8,139 nucleotides of DNA. It comes from JBHHZJ01 sp046758005. GTDB lineage: Bacteria > Pseudomonadota > Alphaproteobacteria > Kiloniellales > J153. This document shows, in pieces, positions 1 to 6,353 of this stretch. Every line of letters begins with the position of its first letter. Positions within the stretch are counted from its first letter, which is position 1. A program made the translations under genes and the position numbers. The stretch is from NCBI GenBank assembly GCA_046758005.1, contig JBHHZJ010000124.1, positions 1-8,139 of the forward strand, in the 5' to 3' direction. The notes below the pieces were generated by a model that worked only from the letters and a program-made list of their open reading frames with translations, made no database searches and was not told the origin of the DNA.

Positions 1-886
1 CCCACCTCAGATGTTCTTCTCGAACGTCCGGTGGGTCCTCAATATTGCCGTTACGATAGGTCGCAATGCGGCATGCGCGACGAGTTTCGAGAGGCTCCCA
101 TATCAGTGATTCCCCAAAGGCCTCTTCCAGTTCATCTTTCCGATCACGCAGTTGGTCGAAGACAGACTTGTTGCGCATCTCGACACCCGTGTCGATGTAA
201 AGCCCGGCCCTCACACGATTTCCCGCAACGAAATCTAGCACATACGAAAATCCACGCGTTCCCGACGCGAACGTGTACCCATTCTGCGGTTGGCCGCCCT
301 TGGCATTTGTAAAGCTGTGATTATCACGGAGATCGTCAATCAGTCTCTGAAAGAACTCCTGATACAGAGCCTGCTTACCAGAGATCTCTCCTGATCCCGG
401 CCTCGACTGCGCTTTTCGGGACCAGTCATTGGGAAAAGCGACCGGGCGGAAATTCACGGCCGGGCGCGACTCGTCAACCTTAAGCAGCTCAATGACCACG
501 CCAAAGAAATGGACCGCCGTTGCGGTATTGCGGTTGAGCCAGTCTATAGCCTGCCGATGTTCTTCCCGAAAATCCCGGCTCAGCCAGACGATTACACCGG
601 CATCAAGCCCAGCGGCGTAAGTGAGGAGTTGACCAAGATGCGAGTGGTCAGTTCCTTCAAGTTGATTTTCGATGACCACGAGATCGCCGCGCCCAAGATC
701 TCGCGCGACGATGTCAGCCGAGAAATCGCCGACCGCACCCTCTCGTTCGACAAGCTCTAGATCTAACCCAAGCGCCTCACCCAGTTTGCTCAGGTGTTCC
801 GCCAACCAAGGCGTGAAGTGATCAGCTTCACGCGGCCAAACGGCTCGTGGGTCTAATCGCTGAAGCGTTCCTAGATCCGTGCGCAA
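1..886 (-). CDS. DUF4268 protein with PD-(D/E)XK nuclease-like N-terminal domain (3' end outside window)
   Basis: An open frame runs from a TTG at 886-884 off the left edge; 295 codons are visible, so the C-terminus is missing. The N-terminal part (about residues 10-160) matches, from memory, proteins that carry a C-terminal DUF4268 domain: after FTPWLAEHL come GDFSADIVARDLG and VVIENQLEGTDHSHLGQLLTYAAG. D58, E73-x-Q75, Q86 and Y90 fit a PD-(D/E)XK fold with Gln in place of the usual Lys. Residues about 172-295 (QALYQEFFQRLIDDL, GFSYVLDF, ARAGLYID-like core, FDQLRDRKDELEEAFG) fit the DUF4268 domain. TTG is chosen because no ATG or GTG lies in frame upstream within the dxs overlap, and family members begin just before a DLGTL-like segment. 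Only a weak AAGGG lies about 13 nt upstream, so translation may be coupled to the dxs stop 8 nt away. GC is about 53-58%, against 70% or more in dxs, which suggests transfer. Its function is unproven: a nuclease or defence role is an inference from the fold. Confidence 0.85.
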   Translation of the reverse strand, partial: MRTDLGTLQRLDPRAVWPREADHFTPWLAEHLSKLGEALGLDLELVEREGAVGDFSADIVARDLGRGDLVVIENQLEGTDHSHLGQLLTYAAGLDAGVIVWLSRDFREEHRQAIDWLNRNTATAVHFFGVVIELLKVDESRPAVNFRPVAFPNDWSRKAQSRPGSGEISGKQALYQEFFQRLIDDLRDNHSFTNAKGGQPQNGYTFASGTRGFSYVLDFVAGNRVRAGLYIDTGVEMRNKSVFDQLRDRKDELEEAFGESLIWEPLETRRACRIATYRNGNIEDPPDVREEHLRW

Positions 887-894
887 GGAAGCAT

Positions 895-2826
895 CTACGC
901 CCTTGCCGGGGACTCCAGCGTTTCCTGGCCGAGCGCATGGAGCGCGGTGGCGACGATGTGCTTGGCGCTCAGGCCGGCGATCTCGACCTGCCGTGCCGGC
1001 TTGTCGTGGTCGATCCAGACGTCGGGCAGGGTCATCGGCCGGATCGTCAATCCGGCGTCGAGGATCCCCTCCAGCGCCAGGAACTGCAAGACGTGGGCCG
1101 CGAACCCGCCGACCGCGCCCTCCTCGATCGTGATCAGCACCTCGTGCTCCATGGCCAGCCGGCGCACCAGGTCGTGGTCGAGCGGCTTGGCGAAGCGGGC
1201 GTCGGCCACCGTGGTGGACAGCCCGCGCGCGGCCAGCTCGTCGGCGGCCGTGAGCGCGGCGCCCAAGCGCGTGCCGTAGGACAGGATCGCCACCTTGGTG
1301 CCCTCGCGCACGACGCGGCCCTTGCCGATCTCCAGCGGCGTGCCGCGCCCCGGCAGTTCGATGCCCGTCGCCTCGCCGCGCGGATAGCGGAAGGCGCAGG
1401 GCCGGTCGTCGATCTGCGCGGCCGTGGCCACCATGTGCATCAGCTCCACCTCGTCGGCCGCCGCCATGAGCACGAATCCCGGCAGGCAGCCGAGGTACGT
1501 GATGTCGTAGCTGCCCTGGTGGGTGACGCCGTCGGCCCCGACCATGCCGGCCCGGTCGATGGCGAAGCGCACCGGCAGGCTCTGGATCGCCACGTCGTGC
1601 ACGACCTGGTCGTAAGCGCGCTGCAGGAAGGTCGAATAGATCGCGGCGAAGGGCTTGAAGCCCGCGCACGCCAGCCCGGCGCAGAAGGTGACCGCGTGCT
1701 GCTCGGCGATGCCCACGTCGAAACAGCGCTCGGGGAACCGCTCCGCGAACTTGTTGAGGCTCGTCCCCGAAGGCATGGCCGCCGTCACGGCGACGATCCG
1801 CTCGTCGTGCTCGGCCTCGGCGATGAGGCCCCGGGCGAACACGCTCTGGTAGGCCGGCGCCTTGGGCGTGGGCTTGGCCTGCTCGCCGGTGACCACGTCG
1901 AACTTGGCCACGCCGTGGTACTTGTCGGCCGCGGTCTCCGCCGGCGGATAGCCCTTGCCCTTCCTCGTGACCACGTGCACCAGCACCGGGCCCTCGTAGT
2001 CGGCGTCGCGCACGTTCCTCAGCACCGGAAGCAGGTGGTCCAGGTTGTGGCCGTCGATCGGCCCGACGTAGAAGAATCCCAGCTCCTCGAACAGCGTTCC
2101 GCCGGTCAGCATGCCGCGGGCGAACTCCTCGGCGCGCTTGGCCGCGGTCTCGAACGAGCGCGGGAATTTCTTGGCGACCACCTTGCCGAGGTGGCGCATC
2201 GACTGGTAGGGGCGCGACGAGATGAGCTGCGACAGATGGGCGCTCAGCGCACCGACCGGGGGCGCGATCGACATGTCGTTGTCGTTCAGGATGACGATCA
2301 GCCGGCTGTTCATGGCGCCGGCGTTGTTCATGGCCTCGTAGGCCATGCCCGCGCTCATCGCGCCGTCGCCGATCACGCAGACGACGTTGTTCTCGCGCGC
2401 GGCGATATCGCGTCCGATGGCGAAACCGAGGCCGGCGGAGATCGAGGTCGACGCGTGCGCCGCCCCGAAGGGATCGTATTCGCTTTCCTTGCGGCTGGTG
2501 AAGCCGGACAGCCCGCCGCCCTGACGCAGGGTGCGAATGCGGTCGCGCCGGCCGGTGATGACCTTGTGCGGATAGCACTGGTGGCCGACGTCCCAGACCA
2601 GGACGTCGCGCGGCGTGTCGAAGACGTAGTGCAGCGCCACCGTCAGCTCGACCACGCCGAGACCGGCACCCAGATGCCCCCCGGTGACCGAGACGGCATC
2701 GATGACCTCGTCGCGAAGCTCGTCGGCCAATTGGCGCAACTGACCCTCCTCGAGCCTGCGCAGGTCCGCCGGAAGGGTGACGGTGTCGAGAAGCGGTGTC
2801 TTGCTGTTATGTCCGATTTGGTTCAC
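895..2826 (-). CDS. dxs: 1-deoxy-D-xylulose-5-phosphate synthase
   Basis: This cytosolic thiamine-diphosphate enzyme condenses pyruvate and glyceraldehyde 3-phosphate to 1-deoxy-D-xylulose 5-phosphate, the first step of the MEP isoprenoid pathway and a source for thiamine and pyridoxal. The 643-residue length is normal for the family (E. coli about 620). Visible motifs in order are SVTGGHLGAGLG with H51, WDVGHQCYPHK (78-88), the TPP/Mg motif GDGAMSAG to NNAG (153-170) followed by NDNDMSI (181-187), GPIDGHN (255-261), catalytic Glu375 in VGIAEQHAV, and DRAGMVGADGVTHQG (424-438). The C-terminal transketolase domain covers about 510-630. The start is GTG at 2826 with GAGGGG six bases upstream; no earlier in-frame ATG is better. 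It lies 67 nt downstream of ispA in the same operon. All key residues are present, so it should be active. Confidence 0.97.
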   Translation of the reverse strand: MNQIGHNSKTPLLDTVTLPADLRRLEEGQLRQLADELRDEVIDAVSVTGGHLGAGLGVVELTVALHYVFDTPRDVLVWDVGHQCYPHKVITGRRDRIRTLRQGGGLSGFTSRKESEYDPFGAAHASTSISAGLGFAIGRDIAARENNVVCVIGDGAMSAGMAYEAMNNAGAMNSRLIVILNDNDMSIAPPVGALSAHLSQLISSRPYQSMRHLGKVVAKKFPRSFETAAKRAEEFARGMLTGGTLFEELGFFYVGPIDGHNLDHLLPVLRNVRDADYEGPVLVHVVTRKGKGYPPAETAADKYHGVAKFDVVTGEQAKPTPKAPAYQSVFARGLIAEAEHDERIVAVTAAMPSGTSLNKFAERFPERCFDVGIAEQHAVTFCAGLACAGFKPFAAIYSTFLQRAYDQVVHDVAIQSLPVRFAIDRAGMVGADGVTHQGSYDITYLGCLPGFVLMAAADEVELMHMVATAAQIDDRPCAFRYPRGEATGIELPGRGTPLEIGKGRVVREGTKVAILSYGTRLGAALTAADELAARGLSTTVADARFAKPLDHDLVRRLAMEHEVLITIEEGAVGGFAAHVLQFLALEGILDAGLTIRPMTLPDVWIDHDKPARQVEIAGLSAKHIVATALHALGQETLESPARA

Positions 2827-2829
2827 GGG

Positions 2830-2838
2830 CCACCCCTC
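2830..2838 (-). promoter_or_regulatory. ribosome binding site of dxs
   Basis: The minus strand reads GAGGGGTGG, with GAGGGG six nucleotides before the GTG at 2826-2824. This purine-rich site supports the GTG as the dxs start. Confidence 0.6.
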
Positions 2839-2864
2839 AGCTTGATGATTCTTGTCTTGCTTGG

Positions 2865-2888
2865 GCGGAGCGCCCCACTGTGCTCCGC
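2865..2888 (-). other. Possible small hairpin in the ispA-dxs gap
   Basis: GCGGAGC (2865-2871) is repeated inverted as GCTCCGC (2882-2888) around a 10-nt loop. It is the only inverted repeat I noticed in the 67-nt gap between ispA and dxs. No U-run follows in the minus direction, so it is not an intrinsic terminator. A competing shorter hairpin (GGGCG/CGCCC, 2863-2875) overlaps it. It could affect RNA stability or processing between the two genes, or be chance in GC-rich DNA. Confidence 0.25.
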
Positions 2889-2893
2889 AGGTC

Positions 2894-3781
2894 TCAAGAG
2901 CGGCGCTCTAGCACGAATCGGGCCGTCTGTTCCAGAAGGTTCGCCCGTTCGGCAAAAATTGCAAGCTGCGCGCAAGCCCGATTGATCAGCCCCTCGGCCT
3001 TGGCGCGCGCCCTTTCCGGGCCGAGCAGCCCCACGAACGTGGCCTTGCCGGCCGCCTTGTCCTGCCCCGTGGGTTTGCCCAATTCTTCGGGCGTGCTTTC
3101 GGAATCCAGCAGGTCGTCGACGATCTGGAAGGCCAGCCCCAGGTCGCGTGCGTAATCGCGCAGGGCCTGGCGCGCCTGCGCCCCGGCGCGGCCCAGGATG
3201 GCCCCCGATTCACACGAAAATGTGATCAGCGCCCCGGTCTTGAGCCGCTGCAGGTCGGTGATCCCGTCCAGATCGAGCTCGGCGCGCTCCGGCGCGATGT
3301 CGATCATTTGCCCGCCCACCATGCCGGCCGCCCCGGCGGCGGCGGCCAGGCCGGCGACCAGCTCCGCGCGCGCCGCCGCATCGGGGTGGCAGCGCCGATC
3401 CGCCAGCACCGCAAAGGCCTCGGTCAACAGGCCGTCGCCGGCCAGGATCGCGATCGCCTCGTCGAAGACCTTGTGCACGGTGGGCCGGCCCCGGCGCAGG
3501 TCGCTGTCGTCCATCGCCGGCAGGTCGTCGTGGATCAGGCTGTAGCAATGCACCATCTCGATCGCGGCGGCGCAGTCGAGCGCGCGCTCTGCCTCGACGT
3601 CGAACAGGCGCGCCGATTCCATGACCAGAAAGGGGCGCAGCCGCTTGCCGCCGGACAGCGCGCTATAGCGCATCGCCTCGACGACCCGGCCGCGCGGCCC
3701 GGGCACCGGCGCCAACAGCTCGTCGAGGCGCCGGGTAACCGCCTCGGCCCTTTTGGCCAGGATCTCGCTCAGATGGCTCAA
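2894..3781 (-). CDS. ispA: Farnesyl diphosphate synthase (polyprenyl synthetase family)
   Basis: This cytosolic trans-prenyltransferase joins isopentenyl diphosphate to dimethylallyl and geranyl diphosphate to give C15 farnesyl diphosphate, the precursor of quinone side chains, undecaprenyl phosphate and hopanoids. The 295-residue length is typical. Motifs are GGKRLRP (44-50), the first Asp-rich motif HDDLPAMDDSDLRRG with D85, D86 and D91, GRPTVHK (98-104), GGQMIDI (156-162), KTGALI (181-186), and the second Asp-rich motif FQIVDDLLD with D222, D223 and D226. Tyr80 and Ser81 stand five and four residues before the first motif, as in E. coli IspA (YSLIHDD). This favours C15 product length over a geranylgeranyl (CrtE) enzyme, though that cannot be excluded. 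The start is TTG at 3781, just 10 nt after the xseB stop, with a weak GAGACGG-like site upstream. The tight spacing and shared strand indicate co-transcription with xseB and dxs. Confidence 0.93.
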   Translation of the reverse strand: MSHLSEILAKRAEAVTRRLDELLAPVPGPRGRVVEAMRYSALSGGKRLRPFLVMESARLFDVEAERALDCAAAIEMVHCYSLIHDDLPAMDDSDLRRGRPTVHKVFDEAIAILAGDGLLTEAFAVLADRRCHPDAAARAELVAGLAAAAGAAGMVGGQMIDIAPERAELDLDGITDLQRLKTGALITFSCESGAILGRAGAQARQALRDYARDLGLAFQIVDDLLDSESTPEELGKPTGQDKAAGKATFVGLLGPERARAKAEGLINRACAQLAIFAERANLLEQTARFVLERRS

Positions 3782-3791
3782 GGTCGCCGTC

Positions 3792-4043
3792 TCAATTCGT
3801 GTCGAAGCTCTCGGCCTTGACCGCGCCTTCGGGGCCGAGGCTGATCTTCTCGATCTTTTCCTGCGCCTCGCGCAGCTTCGCCTCGCAGTGGCGCTTCAGG
3901 GCCGCGCCGCGCTCGTAGGCTTCGATGGCTTCCTCGAGCATGCCCTCCCCGGACTCGAGCCTCGCGACGATCTGCTTCAGCTCCTCGAGCGCGTCCTCGA
4001 AGCTCATCTTCTGGACGTCCCGGTCGCTGTCTTCCTTGGCCAT
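3792..4043 (-). CDS. xseB: Exodeoxyribonuclease VII small subunit
   Basis: XseB binds the large subunit XseA and supports the exonuclease that degrades single-stranded DNA to oligonucleotides in repair and recombination; xseA is not in this window. The 83-residue product has the family pattern in order: SFEDALEELKQIVARLESGEG (start at 14), LEEAIEAYERGAALKRHCEAKL (36-57) and EAQEKIEKI (59-67), two long helices that pair with the large subunit. An upstream in-frame start at 4100 would give 102 residues, but ATG 4043 is preferred: it follows GAGGAAG by four bases, and the family begins a few residues before SFE. The xseB stop lies 10 nt before ispA. XseB next to ispA and dxs is familiar synteny in many proteobacteria; no biochemical link is implied. 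Confidence 0.95.
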   Translation of the reverse strand: MAKEDSDRDVQKMSFEDALEELKQIVARLESGEGMLEEAIEAYERGAALKRHCEAKLREAQEKIEKISLGPEGAVKAESFDTN

Positions 4044-4047
4044 GCGG

Positions 4048-4054
4048 CTTCCTC
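4048..4054 (-). promoter_or_regulatory. ribosome binding site of xseB (decides start)
   Basis: The minus strand reads GAGGAAG, four nucleotides before the ATG at 4043. It selects this ATG over the upstream in-frame start at 4100, which would add 19 residues. Confidence 0.65.
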
Positions 4055-4074
4055 TGTCAGACGCTTGGAAAGTC

Positions 4075-4103
4075 AGTGTATTGGCTTCGCGCGCCGCCAC
4101 AAG
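4075..4103 (-). promoter_or_regulatory. Possible internal sigma-70 promoter before xseB
   Basis: In the 73-nt gap between the deacetylase-family gene and xseB, the minus strand reads CTTGTG (4103-4098), a 17-nt spacer, and TACACT (4080-4075), about 30 nt before the xseB start. Matches to TTGACA/TATAAT are partial. If real, it would let xseB-ispA-dxs be expressed independently of the upstream gene. This is motif reading only. Confidence 0.3.
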
Positions 4104-4116
4104 GGGGGCGGTCCGC

Positions 4117-5046
4117 CTAGACGCTCATGAGCGCCCGCACGTGGGCGGCGGCGCTGTCGGCCAGGGCGCGCAGGTTGTACCCGCCTTCGAGCGTCGAGAC
4201 CACCCGTCCGGCGCAGCCGTGGCGCGCGATCGACAGGATCTCCGAGGTCGCCCATGCGTAGTCGTCCTCGTGCAGGCGCAGGCCGGCCAGCGGATCGTCC
4301 TCATGCGCGTCGAAGCCGGCGGAGATGAGGATGAAATCGGGCGCGAACCCGGTCAGCGCGGGGAGCACCCGGTCGCGAACGCCGTGGCGGAACTCGAGCG
4401 ACCCGGACATGGGCGCGAGCGGCACGTTGACGATGTTGCCGTGAGCGCCGCGCTCGTTGGGCGCGCCGGTGCCCGGGTACAGCGGCATCTGGTGCACGGA
4501 GGCGTAGAACAGGTCCGGGTCGTCCCAGAACATCGCCTGCGTTCCGTTGCCGTGGTGCACGTCGAAATCGATCACGCCGATGCGCCACAGGCCGTGAACC
4601 TCGCGCGCCTGCAGCGCGCCGACCGCGACATTGTTGAACAGGCAGAAACCCATGGCCCGCTCCGGCTCGGCATGATGCCCCGGCGGGCGCACGGCGCAGA
4701 AGGCGTTCGCCGCCTCGCCGCCCGCCACCGCATCGACCGCCGCGCACACCGCCCCGGCCGCGCGCAGCGCGGCTTCGCCCGAGCCGGGCGAGACGACGGT
4801 GTCCGCATCCAAGCCCGCGTACCCGGACTCGGGCACCGCCTGGAACACCCTCTCGATGTAACGCTCGGGGTGGACCCGCGCGATCTGCGCCCGCTCCGCC
4901 GCCGGCGCCTCGCGCCGCTCCAGCGTCGCGAAATCCGGGCCCTCGAGCGCCGACAGGACCGCCTCCAGCCGGGCCGGGTTCTCCGGGTGCATGCGCCCCG
5001 GATCGTGCTCGAAGCAGGCCGCGTGGCTGTAGACCAAGGTGGTCAT
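4117..5046 (-). CDS. Histone deacetylase / acetylpolyamine amidohydrolase family zinc hydrolase
   Basis: Members of this family hydrolyse acetyl-amide bonds (acetyl-lysine, acetylpolyamines or other acylamides) with a catalytic zinc; the bacterial substrate here is unknown. The 309-residue product has the complete active site: HPENPARL (20-27), RPPGHHAEP with the His124-His125 dyad, GFCLFNNVAVGA (133-144), VIDFDVHHGNGTQ with zinc ligands D162 and H164, YPGTG (190-194), ISAGFDAHEDDPLA with the third ligand D246, and LEGGYN with catalytic-type Y290. A longer frame begins at 5142, but ATG 5046 is chosen because AGGAGG sits five bases upstream and the family starts at this point. It is the first visible gene of the minus-strand operon, 73 nt ahead of xseB. 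There is no signal peptide, so it should be cytosolic. The family is certain; the substrate and specific name are not. Confidence 0.93.
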   Translation of the reverse strand: MTTLVYSHAACFEHDPGRMHPENPARLEAVLSALEGPDFATLERREAPAAERAQIARVHPERYIERVFQAVPESGYAGLDADTVVSPGSGEAALRAAGAVCAAVDAVAGGEAANAFCAVRPPGHHAEPERAMGFCLFNNVAVGALQAREVHGLWRIGVIDFDVHHGNGTQAMFWDDPDLFYASVHQMPLYPGTGAPNERGAHGNIVNVPLAPMSGSLEFRHGVRDRVLPALTGFAPDFILISAGFDAHEDDPLAGLRLHEDDYAWATSEILSIARHGCAGRVVSTLEGGYNLRALADSAAAHVRALMSV

Positions 5047-5051
5047 GGCAC

Positions 5052-5057
5052 CCTCCT
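5052..5057 (-). promoter_or_regulatory. Strong ribosome binding site of the deacetylase-family gene
   Basis: The minus strand reads AGGAGG, five nucleotides before ATG 5046. This near-perfect Shine-Dalgarno site decides against the longer frame starting at 5142. Confidence 0.75.
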
Positions 5058-5070
5058 CTCGGCCGTTAGT

Positions 5071-5100
5071 GTTAGACCGCACACTGCGCGATTGCCACAA
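5071..5100 (-). promoter_or_regulatory. Possible promoter of the minus-strand operon
   Basis: The minus strand reads TTGTGG (5100-5095), an 18-nt spacer, and TCTAAC (5076-5071), giving a predicted transcript start near 5064 and a short leader before ATG 5046. The boxes match the sigma-70 consensus only partly. The location in the divergent region makes a promoter here expected. Confidence 0.35.
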
Positions 5101-5141
5101 TGATCTGCCCCCGCCGGCGGCGCGCGGACCGGCCGGCGCCA

Positions 5142-5203
5142 TTGACTTATCCCGCCGACCGGGCCAGATCTCGACGGAAGTACACTTACCGGTTTACTTA
5201 GGA
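5142..5203 (+). promoter_or_regulatory. Promoter/operator region of the efflux operon
   Basis: The divergent region holds TTGACT (5142-5147), a possible -35 box, with only a weak AGATCT-like -10 box about 18 nt on. Downstream is an AT-richer patch (5178-5210) in which ACTTA occurs twice as a direct repeat (5184-5188 and 5196-5200), with the 6-bp palindrome ACCGGT (5188-5193) between. Such a short repeated site next to an RND operon is where a TetR-type repressor could bind, but no regulator gene is visible. AGGA (5200-5203) then serves as the likely Shine-Dalgarno site of the adaptor gene. Confidence 0.35.
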
Positions 5204-5213
5204 AAATGTTCCT

Positions 5214-6353
5214 TTGCCCATGGCCGTGCTGAGCAAAACAATCGCACGCACATTGCTTTTCCTTGCGATGGCGGTCCCGTTCGCGGGGCCGGCGCGCACC
5301 GATTCCGCCGCGGCCCAGGGCCAGGGGATGCCGGTGCGGGTCGACACGGTCAAGCGCGTGCCGCTGTCCCAGGCGGTGCCGGTCATCGGCCGCCTCGTGG
5401 CGCAGCGCGGCGGGGCCGTGGCGGCGCGCATCAACGGCCCGATCGAGGCCTTTCGGGTCGAGGTCGGGGACCGGGTCGAGGCCGGCCAGGTCATCGCCGT
5501 GCTCGATGCGGCGGCGCTCGAGGCCCGGCGCGACCTCGTCGCCGGCCGCCTGCGCGAGGCGCGCGCCGTGCGCGCAGTCAAAAAGGCGCAGCTGGCCCTG
5601 GCGGAGCAGGACTTCAAGCGCATGGCAGGGCTCAAGAAGTCGGCCGCCTTCAACCAGGCGCGCTACGACGACGCCCGCCAGCGCGTCACCATCGCCGAGG
5701 CGCAATTGCGCCAGACCGAGTCCGCGATCGCGAGCGCCCAGGCCGACCTCAGGCTGGCGGAGATCAACCTGTACAACGCGCAAATTCGCGCGCCCTACCC
5801 CGGCGTCGTGAGCGAGCGCCTGACCGAGGCCGGGGCCTACGTCCAAACCGGCGAACCGGTGATCCGCATGATCGGCGACCAGAGCCTCGAGATCGAGGCC
5901 GAGGTGCCGTTCCAGCACCTGGCCGGACTGGAACCGGGCACCGAGGTCCGCGTGTCGCTCGACGACGGCACCAAGCACACCGCCGTGGTGCGCGCGATCG
6001 TGCCGTCGGAGAACCCGCTGACCCGGACGCGGGTGGTGCGTTTCGTGCCCAACATCGGCCAGACGCGCCGGCCCTTGGCCCACGACCAGAGCGTCACCGT
6101 GCAGATCCCCATCGGCCCGGAGCGGCAGGTGCTCACGGTCCACAAGGACGCGATCATCAAGCGCCGCGGGCAGGACATCGTTTTCGTCGTCGACGGCGGC
6201 GAGGCCCAGGCGCGCCCGGTCGAGCTCGGCGTGGCGGTGGGCAGCCGCTTCGAGGTGCGCAAGGGCCTGAGCGCGGGCGAGAAGGTCGTGGTCCGCGGCA
6301 ACGAACGCCTCAAGCCCGGCGACAAGATCCGGATCGACGGGGAGTCCTCATGA
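5214..6353 (+). CDS. RND efflux periplasmic adaptor subunit (membrane fusion protein, HlyD/AcrA family)
   Basis: This adaptor bridges an inner-membrane RND pump and an outer-membrane channel. The 379-residue product begins with a Sec-type signal (basic KTIAR, hydrophobic LLFLAMAVPFAG, Ala-rich region to about 35) and has no lipobox cysteine. The first half of the lipoyl (barrel-sandwich) domain covers about 66-98 (INGPIEAFRVEVGDRVEAGQ), then a coiled-coil hairpin about 99-190 rich in Ala, Arg and Gln (EARRDLVAGRLREAR, ARQRVTIAEAQLRQ). The second lipoyl half is 191-220 (IRAPYPGVVSERLTEAGAYV), a beta-barrel spans about 224-300, and the membrane-proximal domain about 305-375 ends in GNERLKPGDKIRI. 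TTG 5214 has AGGA ten bases upstream; ATG 5220, two codons later, is an alternative with poorer spacing. The stop overlaps the pump start (ATGA), indicating translational coupling. The substrate is unknown. Confidence 0.93.
   Translation: MPMAVLSKTIARTLLFLAMAVPFAGPARTDSAAAQGQGMPVRVDTVKRVPLSQAVPVIGRLVAQRGGAVAARINGPIEAFRVEVGDRVEAGQVIAVLDAAALEARRDLVAGRLREARAVRAVKKAQLALAEQDFKRMAGLKKSAAFNQARYDDARQRVTIAEAQLRQTESAIASAQADLRLAEINLYNAQIRAPYPGVVSERLTEAGAYVQTGEPVIRMIGDQSLEIEAEVPFQHLAGLEPGTEVRVSLDDGTKHTAVVRAIVPSENPLTRTRVVRFVPNIGQTRRPLAHDQSVTVQIPIGPERQVLTVHKDAIIKRRGQDIVFVVDGGEAQARPVELGVAVGSRFEVRKGLSAGEKVVVRGNERLKPGDKIRIDGESS

Noticed and set aside
31..760. Small plus-strand frames of 63-93 codons at the left end
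   Set aside because: They lie opposite the continuous minus-strand DUF4268 frame, whose translation matches a known family along its length.
2863..2888. Rho-independent terminator between ispA and dxs
   Set aside because: There is an inverted repeat but no T-run after it on the coding strand, and dxs has no clear promoter of its own in the gap.
847..2985. A 712-codon open frame on the plus strand opposite dxs
   Set aside because: It is antisense to dxs, which has all its catalytic motifs. The translation is low-complexity, rich in Arg, Gly, Asp, His and Val, as expected from the opposite strand of GC-rich coding DNA.
3925..5103. A 392-codon plus-strand frame opposite the deacetylase-family gene
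   Set aside because: It has no recognisable domain and Arg/His/Gly-rich composition, and it is antisense to a gene with a full zinc active site and a strong ribosome site.
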